Shown here piece by piece: positions 36,164 to 45,107 of a stretch of DNA of 64,000 nt; position 1 is the stretch's first letter; each line of letters starts with the position of its first letter. The position numbers and the translations under genes are program-made. The stretch lies in NCBI GenBank assembly GCA_964445695.1, contig CAYULF010000004.1:248001-312000 (forward strand), given 5' to 3'. Under the pieces are notes generated by a model, which made no database searches, was not told where the DNA came from, and worked only from the letters and a program-made list of their open reading frames with translations. This DNA comes from JAUIKM01 sp964445695. GTDB lineage: Bacteria; Bacteroidota; Ignavibacteria; Kapaibacteriales; UBA7675.

Positions 36164-36730
36164 TCATTTGCTTCTGTATTCTTCAAGGTACGGGGACAGG
36201 ACTTCGCGAATCTTGCGTTTGGCGCGCACCACCCAGTTGCGCACGCTGGTCATCGGAACTTCCATCAGGTCCGCTATCTCTTTGTACGACATACCGTTAT
36301 AGGTTTGCAGCACAAAGGCTTCGCGGTGATTCTCCGGCAGCAGGTCCAGCGCCAGCGCCACCAGACGCGCCAGTTCTTTGGATTCGAGCGTCACGTCCTC
36401 CACGGCAATGTTCAGCTCTTCGATCGGCACCAGCTCACGTGCATTGCGCTTTTTGTTGTCAAAACACAGATTGCGCGCAATCCGCAAAATGTAGGCCGGC
36501 ACGTTGTCGATCCGCTCCACCCGATTGGCTGACTGCAGCAGACGCAGAAACGTCTCCTGGAAAACGTCGTTGGCATGTTCCTCGTCGCCGAGGATGCGCA
36601 GACAGTACAGGTAGACCCGTCGCGAGTGCCGGTTGTACAGCTCGGCGAACGCCGCTTCGCGTTCTTTTCCGGTGCCGCGCAGCCGCTCGAACAATTCCGA
36701 ATCGCCTGTATTGCGCAAATCGTTTGCCAT
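36164..36730 (-). CDS. ECF-type RNA polymerase sigma factor
   Basis: 188 residues from the ATG at 36730. Upstream in-frame Met would add 36 unrelated residues; 188 is typical for ECF sigmas. Sigma2 covers ~20-90 (FAELYNRHSRRVYLYCLRIL and DVFQETFLRLL). Sigma4 covers ~125-185 (LLPENHREAFVLQTYNGMSY, then KEIADLMEVPMTSVRNWVVR, the recognition helix). Sigma1.1 and sigma3 are absent, as in ECFs. It is first of the unit that runs through the anti-sigma-like protein to the META lipoprotein and perhaps the two-component pair. It probably autoregulates its own operon. Confidence 0.94.
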   Translation of the reverse strand: MANDLRNTGDSELFERLRGTGKEREAAFAELYNRHSRRVYLYCLRILGDEEHANDVFQETFLRLLQSANRVERIDNVPAYILRIARNLCFDNKKRNARELVPIEELNIAVEDVTLESKELARLVALALDLLPENHREAFVLQTYNGMSYKEIADLMEVPMTSVRNWVVRAKRKIREVLSPYLEEYRSK

Positions 36731-36853
36731 GCAATCGTGTCGTGTGCTTGTTGCCTGGACGGCGGAATGACGCCGTATTTTTCCGCCCTTGCCACAAATG
36801 ACGCCCTTTGCCGATTCTTGATTCACCTTCCCTGCCATTTCTTGTTCGTCTCG

Positions 36854-37111
36854 TCAGTTCAGGTCGGCGAGCGCCGCGCTGCCGGCCTCGTGCGACTCTT
36901 CCTCCAGGGCCAGAAGCGTCACGTCCTTCAACTCTTCAAAACTGTACTGCAGTCCGGCGCAGAGGCAGTGCTCCGGCCCGACGACGGCGTCCAGCATGAA
37001 AACCGCTGCGCTGATAATCGACTCGTGCACCGCCAGTTTCTGGTGCAGCACTTCCACCGCGTCAAGTTCTTCCGCCGCCAGTCCAAATCGCGGCAAGTGT
37101 TTTGCATTCAT
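36854..37111 (-). CDS. Small acidic unknown protein upstream of sigma gene
   Basis: 85 residues from the ATG at 37111, which has AGGAAGGG six bases upstream; the frame extends to 37240 without a better site. Begins MNAKHLPRFGLAAEELDAVE, with one mildly hydrophobic helix (ESIISAAVFMLDAVVG), two close cysteines (EHCLC) and an acidic C-terminus (EELKDVTLLALEEESHEAG). No family recognised. It lies 123 bases before the sigma gene on the same strand and could be in its operon. Confidence 0.5.
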   Translation of the reverse strand: MNAKHLPRFGLAAEELDAVEVLHQKLAVHESIISAAVFMLDAVVGPEHCLCAGLQYSFEELKDVTLLALEEESHEAGSAALADLN

Positions 37112-37699
37112 GTTCCCTTCCTCACTTTTCTGCTGTTCAGAGTTTCGCAGTGTTTCCGGCCCGGGTTCTTCCGGCTGTGCGCCTTCACCTTCTGCGATAA
37201 TTGTTGCCGACAAGTTATCGCCCTCGAAGCGCCATTTCAAGCCGTTTTCCGCGAACGGGCGATATTTCGCAGTGTAAATTATCGCCGAACTCTAGCCTGT
37301 TTCTGCCACTCTATCAAGCCATTATTGTTCGCCTTTCCGTGCGGAATCGCCGATTCCCATGCAAAACAGACACTTTCACCTCGGAGTGCAATCAATCGTT
37401 GCAACGGGCAGTTGGTGCAATTATCACTAAAGTTGAAAGAAAACAGCCGGTTTTGCGTTTGGCCGATTTTGCCCAACGGGCGATTTTCGCCTCCAAACGG
37501 AATTGCACTTCGTCCGCAGGCACACAAACCCGCGCATGAACGCCCGGAGACAAGCATAAAAGTCAGGAAGCGAGCCGGCAAACGACAGTGAAGCGGCGCT
37601 GCAATCAGGTGCAAGCGATGCATTACGACTTAAACAAACACGCCCCGCGTCATGAAAAACGCGAGGCGTGAATCTTAACCGGTAGTCGGAGTTCGGAGA
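37112..37699. other. Intergenic, 588 bases, between small ORF and OM protein
   Basis: No gene supported apart from the terminator near the right end. Several short GC-poor inverted segments (TATCGCC / GGCGATA) occur around 37195-37270. Confidence 0.5.
37639..37670 (-). terminator. Terminator of the 39147-37700 gene pair
   Basis: Minus-strand stem CACGCC-CGCGT / ACGCG-GGCGTG with one bulged base pair position and a loop of eight, followed by TTTGTTT. It lies 30 bases after the stop codon of the OM protein. Confidence 0.75.
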
Positions 37700-38752
37700 T
37701 CAGGTGCCGAACTTAACTCGGAATGATGAAACCAGATTCGTCGCATTGTTAACTTCAGTGACATCGGCGCCGGCATTGAACTCGAGCCAGAGGCCGTCGT
37801 ACAAACGAACCTCCGCGCCGCCGGTTAACAGGAGCGCGTTGGCCATGTCCGCAATACTCGCCTGCGCTTCCACATAAGTTTTAACAAAATTTGTTCCGAT
37901 GTAGAAACGCGCTGCGCCGTTAAACTTCGACGTGTATTCAGTCGCGGGCAGCATGCGGCTGTTCTGATAGTGACCGGCGATAAACACCTGCCCCCAGCTG
38001 CCGAGCGGCCAGGCAAAGGTCGCCCAGGCGGAGATATTGTCGAGCTGCAGGTTTTTACCGAGAGAATCGGGCGAAGAAGCGCCGAGTGCGAATGCCAGGT
38101 CGAACGCCATGCGATTCCAGAGCGAATCCTGTGCGTCGGCGGGATTGGCCAGGGTCGTGTTGATCAGGTTGCGCAGCGAATCGATGCTGGTCTGTTGCGC
38201 CGGCGTCGGTTCTCCGCCGCCCTGCAGCGGGTTGCCGGTATTCTTGCGGATGTTAACTATCTGCATCGCGTAGGAATTAACCTGATCAATCACGGCGTCA
38301 TTTGTCCGTAGGTCGGCCTTGTCGATCAACGGAATGCGCAGACCAACGGCCAGCCCGGTCGCACCGGTCTGGGAATTTTCGCGTTTGGTTCCGACGGAAA
38401 TGCGCATGCGATACAACCACGGCGCATCGCGGTATTCGGCCAGTGTCAGGTCATTACCCGCGATTAACAAACCCGGTGAAACCTCCAGTGCAAACGTTGA
38501 CGGCAGAGTGACCTGCGCGTCGGTACCGAGAAAATCGGAGACGGCCACAGCCAGCATGCGAACACTGGAGGGACGGAGAATGGTCGAGGGAGTTTCCTGC
38601 AGAATGGTAAAAGCCGGCGCATCGGGCACGGCGTAGTCCTGCAGCAGTTGTTTCAAGGTTAAAGTGCTGTCGGAAAAATTCTGGCTTTGCACGGGCTGCT
38701 GTGTTAACACGAACAGCACAGCGCTCAGAGCAAGTGTTAACAGCCGTGTCAT
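37700..38752 (-). CDS. Predicted outer-membrane barrel protein
   Basis: 350 residues with signal peptide (LLTLALSAVLFVLTQQPVQS, then Q). After ~60 residues of linker (ILQETPSTILRPSSVRMLAV), the body shows strands of a small transmembrane barrel. Examples are WATFAWPLGSWGQVFIAGHY, AARFYIGTNFVKTYVEAQAS and a C-terminal NLVSSFRVKFGT. A long internal loop (~150-220) is Asn/Gln-rich. No family recognised. Its ATG overlaps the stop of the upstream gene by four bases (ATGA), so translation is coupled to the 132-residue protein. Confidence 0.7.
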   Translation of the reverse strand: MTRLLTLALSAVLFVLTQQPVQSQNFSDSTLTLKQLLQDYAVPDAPAFTILQETPSTILRPSSVRMLAVAVSDFLGTDAQVTLPSTFALEVSPGLLIAGNDLTLAEYRDAPWLYRMRISVGTKRENSQTGATGLAVGLRIPLIDKADLRTNDAVIDQVNSYAMQIVNIRKNTGNPLQGGGEPTPAQQTSIDSLRNLINTTLANPADAQDSLWNRMAFDLAFALGASSPDSLGKNLQLDNISAWATFAWPLGSWGQVFIAGHYQNSRMLPATEYTSKFNGAARFYIGTNFVKTYVEAQASIADMANALLLTGGAEVRLYDGLWLEFNAGADVTEVNNATNLVSSFRVKFGT

Positions 38753-39147
38753 TGTGTATCCTCCTGCAACATGATTTGCAGGCGCAGTCCTTGTGATTTG
38801 CCGGCGGCCTTGCCATCTGAAGTCACGGACACCAGGAGATTGCCGTCCTGTTCAGCCTTGAATTCAACGGAGTACTGACCATCCTGTGCAAGAATAGCTA
38901 CTTCAACGATGGCGTCCAGCAATCGGCCGGAGTTAATGCTGTTGGAGTTGGCTGCCTGCGGAAGTGTGACAACGGGTGCGGGGTCGTCTTTAAACACGCC
39001 GCTGCGGTCTATCAGCGGATCGGCGGAGTTTTTATCCCACAGGCGAATATCATATGCTCCGCCGTTGGCCTGTCCGTTGATCAATGTTGCGCTGATCGGC
39101 CCGCCGTCAGCTTTAAAGAGTGCAGTCTTTCTGGTGTCGCTCATCAA
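38749..39147 (-). CDS. Small beta-rich protein coupled to OM protein
   Basis: 132 residues, no signal peptide and no membrane helix. Begins MMSDTRKTALFKADGGPISA (either Met could start) and is predicted beta-rich: GGAYDIRLWDKNSADPLIDR, DAIVEVAILAQDGQYSVEFK, GNLLVSVTSDGKAAGK. No family recognised. The stop overlaps the start of the OM barrel gene by four bases, so the two are an operon. A chaperone or regulator of the barrel, or simply a co-expressed protein, is possible. No evidence separates these. Confidence 0.5.
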   Translation of the reverse strand: MMSDTRKTALFKADGGPISATLINGQANGGAYDIRLWDKNSADPLIDRSGVFKDDPAPVVTLPQAANSNSINSGRLLDAIVEVAILAQDGQYSVEFKAEQDGNLLVSVTSDGKAAGKSQGLRLQIMLQEDTQ

Positions 39148-39532
39148 CCCGGTCCTGAAGGTGATACAAGAGTGCGGATGTGAACCGCTTTGATATTCAC
39201 GCCGGGCAATCTACAAAACAAATGGCAGGCAAAGCAAGAATTTGCCCGGTGGAAACGGACCGCGGGAAATTTCAACAGGGCTTCAGCTTTTTACTGGCTG
39301 AAACCATTTATTTTTCCTACCTTCGCGAATCGAATAGCACAATCAGAATCTCGCTGCCGCCAGTCGATTCGCCCGGCCTGAACTGCAGAACCTGCACGGG
39401 CGCTCGACGTATTAACCACGCATCGTCTATTCGCTTTTCAGCGCCGACACGGATTCGGCGGCAAACTTAAACACTGCACGCTGCCTGCCGGTCCGCCGGG
39501 CGTATAACCTTAATTCCATTTTGGAGGTTTTT
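39148..39532. other. Divergent intergenic, 385 bases
   Basis: No gene supported. It must hold the promoters of the minus-strand pair and of the plus-strand Cys-rich gene, but no confident promoter match was found. Confidence 0.45.
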
Positions 39533-39880
39533 ATGTTCTCTGTTGCAACGCGGAGCGCAGCCGGAATTTTCTGCGCGCTCCTGTTAACCGTCTTTTTCAG
39601 CACAACACAAGAAGCCGAAGCGCAGACATGCGTCGGCGTGCAGAATCTTTCACATGTCACGGTGACGCTCAAGATCAACTGGTGCTGCGGCAATTCCAAC
39701 ACTTACGTGTTGCCGCCGAACACGGCGGCGACGATCTGCCCGAACCTGCCCTGCGACTGTTCCTGTTTAATCAGCAGCATCGTGGTCAACGGCGTGCTGT
39801 ACGACGACACCTACGATCCTGCGCCGCCTCCGGGCATCACAAGCGTGAAGTGGGGCTGTTTGTTTGTGGATATACAGTAG
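39533..39880 (+). CDS. Small secreted cysteine-rich protein
   Basis: 115 residues from the ATG at 39533, preceded by GGAGG. Signal peptide of ~30 residues (AAGIFCALLLTVFFSTTQEA, EAQ) followed by a ~85-residue mature domain with eight cysteines: TCVGVQ, NWCCGNS, ATICPNLPCDCSC and KWGC. Strands such as HVTVTLKINW and ISSIVVNGVLY suggest a beta-sandwich held by disulfides. No family recognised. It is closed by a strong inverted repeat, so it is monocistronic. Candidates are a secreted binding protein or a small surface protein. Confidence 0.65.
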   Translation: MFSVATRSAAGIFCALLLTVFFSTTQEAEAQTCVGVQNLSHVTVTLKINWCCGNSNTYVLPPNTAATICPNLPCDCSCLISSIVVNGVLYDDTYDPAPPPGITSVKWGCLFVDIQ

Positions 39881-39909
39881 GCGATTGCCGCATTCCGTCA
39901 GATAAAACA

Positions 39910-39944
39910 AATCCCGAAGTTTCCACAGTGGAGACTTCGGGATT
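39910..39944. terminator. Long inverted repeat after Cys-rich gene
   Basis: AATCCCGAAGT (39910-39920) and ACTTCGGGATT (39934-39944) pair perfectly. The stem extends inward to TCCAC/GTGGA, about 17 bp in total with one wobble pair. A T-run does not follow on either strand, so termination is likely but not certain. Confidence 0.7.
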
Positions 39945-40085
39945 CGTGTGAATAAACACGCACTTGTCTTGCCAGAGCACTTCGCCGCCTGCCGAAGGCA
40001 GATCGGCTTGTTACATCTTCCTGTTTGTCAATGAGAGCGGATGCCTCTGTCCTCAGCAGTTGGGAGCAAGCGCGAGGCCATCACG

Positions 40086-40610
40086 CTAGTTGTCGATCAT
40101 CTTATCACAGTCCTCAACTTGCAACAGGTCAAACTGCGTGTAGTTCGACTCGTGCAAAAAGTAACTGAAACGTGCTCCCTTCCTTTGAAGTTCATACCGG
40201 GTTATGGCCTTTCGGATTGTGTCCCCTGTTTTACGCGAAACAGAAACAAACCAGACAGAATCCGCCAGCGGTTTTGGAACGGTTTTTTGCGTTACAGCCA
40301 GCCGAAAACACATAGATGAATCTTTTGGTACGACAGTGTACCAGGGACAACGAACAACAATCCATTTGCGGCAGAAATCTTCAGGCAATTCAGCGAAGTA
40401 CACGCTGTCAACACGTAAAAGGATGCGTTTGTGGTGTGAGATGATATTGCACATTCTGACTGGTATGACGTATTCATTTGAATCAACAACAACCACGCGG
40501 CCACGGACCAGATATTCAGTTGACTCATCCTTATGTTCTTCGGCATCGGCCCTGTTGTTAAACACCACAAACATTGCAGCCACAACTAACCCTATCAAAT
40601 GGACTTTCAT
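40086..40610 (-). CDS. Secreted unknown protein
   Basis: 174 residues with a signal peptide (VHLIGLVVAAMFVVFNNRAD). The mature protein is beta-rich with several Cys and Trp (RMCNIISHHKRILL, DFCRKWIVVRCPWYTVV, ADSVWFVSV). No family recognised. It is isolated: 195 bases from the FAD oxidoreductase gene to its right and convergent with the Cys-rich gene. GC is lower than neighbours, hinting at an accessory origin. Confidence 0.5.
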   Translation of the reverse strand: MKVHLIGLVVAAMFVVFNNRADAEEHKDESTEYLVRGRVVVVDSNEYVIPVRMCNIISHHKRILLRVDSVYFAELPEDFCRKWIVVRCPWYTVVPKDSSMCFRLAVTQKTVPKPLADSVWFVSVSRKTGDTIRKAITRYELQRKGARFSYFLHESNYTQFDLLQVEDCDKMIDN

Positions 40611-40804
40611 CTTGATTCCCCCCGCTTACCTGAATATACACGCTTGCCCGACAAACAAATCAATCGGAGGATTGGTTACGAGGTGCATTTAAGTTCCAAA
40701 AGTAACTCCGGCAAGGAGTCAGGTGAATCGCAAGTCGGGCAGCTGTCAGTGCCCCAACCAATGATCTTTAGAGTTGGATTACCAAGGCAGGGTTTTGACG
40801 AGAA

Positions 40805-42118
40805 TCATACAAGGGCGGAAATGAACTTCCTGGCCGACTTAAACAGATCGTGAATATGCGTGTAGCGGAATTCCGCGCCGCGGCCGATTATGTGCAATCC
40901 CCCGATTCCGTTCAGGTAGTCGCGCACGGCTTCCAAGTCTCGCTGCGTGGAGAGTTGTGGAACGGGATAGGCGTTGAACAGGCGCAGTGTACATGCGTCC
41001 TGAATTTCGTCCGGATCCAGCAAACCCATGTTTGCCAGCTGTCGACGACAGAGGTCAATCAATTCGTCGTCGGGCATATGCCACATCGACTCGTGACTGA
41101 AACATGGAAACTCTACGACTATGGCGGTTTTGTCGGCGGGCGCCATAGCCGCCGAGCGGTTTTTGGGTTCGTAGATGCGCGTAAATGACGCGCCGGCGTC
41201 AGGCACGTAGACGGAAGCGTTGGACGTAAACGAACTGCGATCGAGCGCCAGGACGACGAGCCTGATGTGACGGAACATCAGGCGCGCGGCGGCGGCGCAA
41301 ATGGCGTCCGGTGCGGCGGGACGCAGCAGCTGAATCATTAAACCCAATGGCAGTGTGCTGCACAGCTCGCGGCATGCAACGCGTGCGCCGCCTTCCAGCT
41401 CAAAACCGCAGATCTGATTTTCTTTGTGTTCGATGGCCGTAACGCGGGCATTCAACTGAACGTTCTCAGCGCCGGCCTGCGCGACGATGCGATCAAATAA
41501 CTGACCAATGCCGAGGCGCGGATAGTGAAAACTGCCGTCCAGATGACGCGTGCGCGCACGCGCGCCGCGCAGGCCTTCCAACAGAAATGTTTTGAGGTCG
41601 AGGCCTTTTAACCTGCCGCCGGCGGCAGCCGGATCGAGGTCGTTCAGCTCTACGCCCCAAAGTTTACGGCTGTAGTTTAACAGTACTTTGTTCGCCAACG
41701 TGGGGCCGTAGGCCGCCACGGCGCGCGACTCGAATGAGTCCGGCGCGCCGGCTGATTGCGCCCGACGACCGATATTTTCTCGTGCGATGATAAACAAAAG
41801 CTGCTTTGGAAGTTTGCGCAGCAGGTCAAATGGCGAAAGCGGAAAATCGAGAAAATGACCGTCGAGATAAATCTGGCTGGGCGCGTCAACGACGTGAACC
41901 TGATCGTCCAGAATTGTTAAAAAATCCCGCAGGCTCTCCCGGTCCTTGTGGTGCAGGCGATGCGCGCCGCTGTCGTAGCGAAGCTCCCCCCACTTTATCG
42001 TGCGTGCGTTGCCGCCGACAAAGGGCGCCGCTTCGTAGACGCGCACGGGCATACCGGCGCGATGCGCGTAGTACAACACCGCCATCCCGGCGGGCCCGCC
42101 GCCCAGAACGTGCATCAT
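40805..42118 (-). CDS. FAD-dependent amine oxidase-like oxidoreductase
   Basis: 437 residues. The N-terminal dinucleotide-binding motif is VLGGGPAGMAVLYYAHRAGM followed by YEAAPFVGGNA, typical of the protoporphyrinogen oxidase / UDP-galactopyranose mutase-like superfamily. A SGAHRLHHKD region and a C-terminal FAD-contact segment GLHIIGRGAEFRYTHIHDLF fit that family. Its exact substrate is not predictable. The start codon overlaps the stop of the upstream GT-C gene (ATGA), so the two are an operon. A joint role in cell-surface glycan or glycolipid chemistry is plausible. Confidence 0.8.
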   Translation of the reverse strand: MMHVLGGGPAGMAVLYYAHRAGMPVRVYEAAPFVGGNARTIKWGELRYDSGAHRLHHKDRESLRDFLTILDDQVHVVDAPSQIYLDGHFLDFPLSPFDLLRKLPKQLLFIIARENIGRRAQSAGAPDSFESRAVAAYGPTLANKVLLNYSRKLWGVELNDLDPAAAGGRLKGLDLKTFLLEGLRGARARTRHLDGSFHYPRLGIGQLFDRIVAQAGAENVQLNARVTAIEHKENQICGFELEGGARVACRELCSTLPLGLMIQLLRPAAPDAICAAAARLMFRHIRLVVLALDRSSFTSNASVYVPDAGASFTRIYEPKNRSAAMAPADKTAIVVEFPCFSHESMWHMPDDELIDLCRRQLANMGLLDPDEIQDACTLRLFNAYPVPQLSTQRDLEAVRDYLNGIGGLHIIGRGAEFRYTHIHDLFKSARKFISALV

Positions 42119-43551
42119 TTGTTAACACCTCCGGCGGAGCTCGGAAAATCGCGCAACACAACCTGCGGCCACATGCGGTTGACAAAAGGATTGTGGTAAA
42201 ACACAGTGTCACGGCTTGTTCTGTCGCCCGTCCGCAGAGCTTGTTCGCCGATGACTAGTATTCGCTCTCTGCGGCGGCTGATGTCAACGGAATGCGGTTC
42301 ACGCGGGTCAACCGTCAGGCAATCGACGTCGATGCCCTGACGGCGCACAAAGGTACAGACAAGATCGGTCGAAACCAGAGTCGGTTTTCCCGATTCGATT
42401 GCGACGGCGTTTCGGACGTATTCAACGGCCTGCGCCATGGCCGAGGGCATGCGATGCTGCCGGGCGATCGTGGACCCAAACAGGATCATGACAAGGGCAA
42501 TCGCCGGTGGAAGGACACGCCGGACAGTGTGTGTGCCGTTTAACATTGTAAGTGCGCCGCAATACAAAAAAGCAATGACAAAAGGCAGTAGCGGCAGCAC
42601 GTGGCGCGGTTTGTGTACAACGTTCTGAAACAGGAAAACCCAGATGAGATAAATGGTACAGGCTGCAACAACAAGCTGCAATTCGCGATTGCGCCACGCT
42701 TTGACGGCATTGCCGCGCAGAATTGCAGCGGCACTTAAACACACAATTCCGACCGTCGGCAGCAAGCTGACCAAACTGCGACCGGGCCAGTATGCGCCGA
42801 GGCCGTCGGCCCACAGAGATCGGAACGTCGCCGCGGCGCGCGTGCCCAGGTCGGGAATACTGCCGATCGTTCCGCCGAAATCGTTAAAGTGTCCCCCGCT
42901 TTGCTGCTGCGCCAGACGCAACAGTTCCTGCGGACCGGTCAGCACGGTCAAAGGTACGAGCCAGACGAGGACACCAAGCGCGGCAAGGATCAGAAAGAGC
43001 AGCTTGCGCCGGGTATGAAACAGCGCCCATAAAAATGGCAGTAAAACAAGCGGCAGATTGGACAGCCGTACACCCGCCAGCAAGCCGGTTGCAAACGAGG
43101 CAATGAACAGCATCCTGTCGCTGCGTTTCTGCACAAGACTGAGAACACAGAACAGCGACATTGCCGCGCCGAGCATATCGGGCATAAAACGCACAGCCAT
43201 GACAAGCAGCAAGGGCTGAAACAGCACAAACACAAACAGGACAACTTCCTGCGCCAGGTTTTCGATGTTAAACAAGCGGCGCAACTGTACAAATACTCCA
43301 AAGAGCGACGCTCCGCCGAGGCAGGCAAAAGTTGCGCCCAGATTGCCGAACGGCAGATACAGGAGTTTTGCGAGTGCGCAGAATACGGGATAGCCGGGAA
43401 AGTGCGGCTGCAGCAGCGTCAGATTGTAATCTTGCAGCGCCAGAGCAAAACGCAGACTGTCGGGGTCTTCGACATAGTTAATCGAAAAGACCAACGCGAC
43501 GACCTGGGCCGCCGCAAACAGGAGCGCGTTTTTGACAACTCTTTGCTGCAT
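42115..43551 (-). CDS. GT-C glycosyltransferase-like membrane protein (PMT/ArnT type)
   Basis: 478 residues with ~10-11 hydrophobic helices. The first periplasmic loop has an acidic motif NYVEDPDSLRFALALQDYNL and QPHFPGYPVF, similar to the catalytic loop of GT39/83-like GT-C enzymes that use lipid-phosphate sugars. A C-terminal soluble part (~390-478, VRRQGIDVDCLTVDPREPHS) follows. The donor and acceptor are unknown. It overlaps the oxidoreductase gene by four bases and is separated from upstream genes by a terminator. Membrane topology is confident; the enzyme class is moderate. Confidence 0.7.
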   Translation of the reverse strand: MQQRVVKNALLFAAAQVVALVFSINYVEDPDSLRFALALQDYNLTLLQPHFPGYPVFCALAKLLYLPFGNLGATFACLGGASLFGVFVQLRRLFNIENLAQEVVLFVFVLFQPLLLVMAVRFMPDMLGAAMSLFCVLSLVQKRSDRMLFIASFATGLLAGVRLSNLPLVLLPFLWALFHTRRKLLFLILAALGVLVWLVPLTVLTGPQELLRLAQQQSGGHFNDFGGTIGSIPDLGTRAAATFRSLWADGLGAYWPGRSLVSLLPTVGIVCLSAAAILRGNAVKAWRNRELQLVVAACTIYLIWVFLFQNVVHKPRHVLPLLPFVIAFLYCGALTMLNGTHTVRRVLPPAIALVMILFGSTIARQHRMPSAMAQAVEYVRNAVAIESGKPTLVSTDLVCTFVRRQGIDVDCLTVDPREPHSVDISRRRERILVIGEQALRTGDRTSRDTVFYHNPFVNRMWPQVVLRDFPSSAGGVNK

Positions 43552-43633
43552 GTTAATAATACGCTGTCATAAGCGCGGGACGAACAGAAAGATCAGAAAA
43601 GCTGCCCGCAAGGCGGGCAAAGCGTCAAGATAC

Positions 43634-43664
43634 AAAAAAGCCGTCACTCCGGTGGAATGACGGC
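43634..43664 (-). terminator. Rho-independent terminator of the metal-uptake operon
   Basis: GCCGTCA / TGACGGC stem (43658-43664 with 43640-43646) with a loop including CCACCGG, followed on the minus strand by six T. It lies 36 bases after the stop of the DUF4856 gene. Confidence 0.88.
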
Positions 43665-43699
43665 TCGCGAGAATTCATCGGCGGAACAGCGTCGGCTGC

Positions 43700-45025
43700 T
43701 TACCAGTTTTCCATGTTGTCGTTGCTGAAACCGTACACGCTCTGCAGCGTGGATTTAAGTGTCGCGTAGTCCGTCAGGAACTTTTGGTAGTCGCCCGAGC
43801 CCGGAGAGGAAATCGGCGGATTCATGCCCATGATGTCGGCCATGTCGATCAACTGGGTGTCGCTGATTTGTTTAAAGGGATTGTACTGCAGCGCCATCGT
43901 GAAACCGCGCATTTCGGACCAGTGTTTGTTTAAACCTTCCATGTCCTCAAAGGGTCCGCCGACAGCCGCAACATCGGCCAGCGTTTCATTGATATAGTGC
44001 ACGATCGTAGCTGCAATCACTTCTTCCCAGACGCGCGCCAATGCGAGTTGCTGCGTGCGAATTTCTTCGGTGGTCGCCTGGTTGACAATGGCTGTTCGGC
44101 CTTCCAGCGCGGCGTTAAACGCATCGACGGTGAAGTCGACGCCGCTGCCGCCCTTGTCGCGTTTGCCGGCATTGCGCGCAAAACCGAAGTTAAACTCGGA
44201 TTTAAAGTCGATAAATCCGTCGGAATTGGCGTCGCGGGCGTAAGGCAGCACGCCGCCGCTGAGGCTGCCGGCCAGATCCTCGTCCGAAAAAGCCGCGTAA
44301 TTGCGGGCCGCGCCAAAATAACCGAAGGCTTCATCCCAGGAGTGCTCCATCGTCGTGTAGGGATCCGTTCCGTTGCGGGCCGCGCTGTTGTCCTGCTCCA
44401 GCAGGCCTTCCAGATAAACCCCGGTTCCCTGGTAGTAGGAGACCGCGCCGAGCAGCAGTTTGTTAATCAACTCGGAAAGGTCGGCGCCGTCTTCGGTCGT
44501 GTAAACCGCGGGCGTACCGAGTTTATCGCCGTCGTTGGAGTTGTCGACGATAATCTGGAACCATTCACGCAGCAGTTCATCGGCTGTTTTACCGGTGCCG
44601 ACTACCGTTGCGGCTGAAATTTTTCCGACGAGGTTTTTTTCCGTTGCAATTGCGGAATACGAAGTCTCCAACAGCGGTTTTGTGCCGGCTGTGGTAAGCG
44701 TTTGCAGATTTAGATTGTCGTTGTATTCGTAAAGATTCAGGAAGTCCTGCATGGTGACGGCACCGCTTGCCGAAGCGCTTCCGAGGCCGTTAACCAGTTT
44801 GGTAATATCCTCCAGCAGCAGGTTGCGTACTGTCTGTCCGCCGTAGTTAACGGAGCTGACGTCGTCCTGAAAACGACTCTCAAAAACATAGGCCGACGGC
44901 ACCGGTACAGTCGTGTCGTTCGGACCGGGATTGTCGTCGTCATCGTCGCAGGAGACGAGCCCCAGCGTGAGGATTCCACATGTTAATACAGCTGCAAAGC
45001 GCGGGTTAAATATTCGCATCCACAT
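43700..45025 (-). CDS. DUF4856 lipoprotein
   Basis: 441-residue lipoprotein (lipobox LVSC, Cys26, then an Asp run). The helical body matches DUF4856: YVFESRFQDDVSSVNYGGQT near the N-terminus, KNLVGKISAATVVGTGKTAD, MEHSWDEAFGYFGAARNYAA and a C-terminal ADIMGMNPPISSPGSGDY. The WDEAFGYFG-like motif is shared with imelysin-like iron-uptake proteins, which are surface lipoproteins that help TonB-dependent metal acquisition. It is last in the operon with the TonB receptor and small lipoprotein and is followed by a terminator. Family confident; metal specificity inferred. Confidence 0.88.
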   Translation of the reverse strand: MWMRIFNPRFAAVLTCGILTLGLVSCDDDDDNPGPNDTTVPVPSAYVFESRFQDDVSSVNYGGQTVRNLLLEDITKLVNGLGSASASGAVTMQDFLNLYEYNDNLNLQTLTTAGTKPLLETSYSAIATEKNLVGKISAATVVGTGKTADELLREWFQIIVDNSNDGDKLGTPAVYTTEDGADLSELINKLLLGAVSYYQGTGVYLEGLLEQDNSAARNGTDPYTTMEHSWDEAFGYFGAARNYAAFSDEDLAGSLSGGVLPYARDANSDGFIDFKSEFNFGFARNAGKRDKGGSGVDFTVDAFNAALEGRTAIVNQATTEEIRTQQLALARVWEEVIAATIVHYINETLADVAAVGGPFEDMEGLNKHWSEMRGFTMALQYNPFKQISDTQLIDMADIMGMNPPISSPGSGDYQKFLTDYATLKSTLQSVYGFSNDNMENW

Positions 45026-45107
45026 AGCAGTTAAGCGATTTCAGTGATTGAATTCGAATGCCGGAGACAGCATCCGATTTGTTGGGTTGTCCGTCCTGAA
45101 ATGACGG

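Noticed and set aside
43620..43680. Hairpin as riboswitch
   Set aside because: Stem followed by T6 on the minus strand just after a stop codon is an ordinary terminator.
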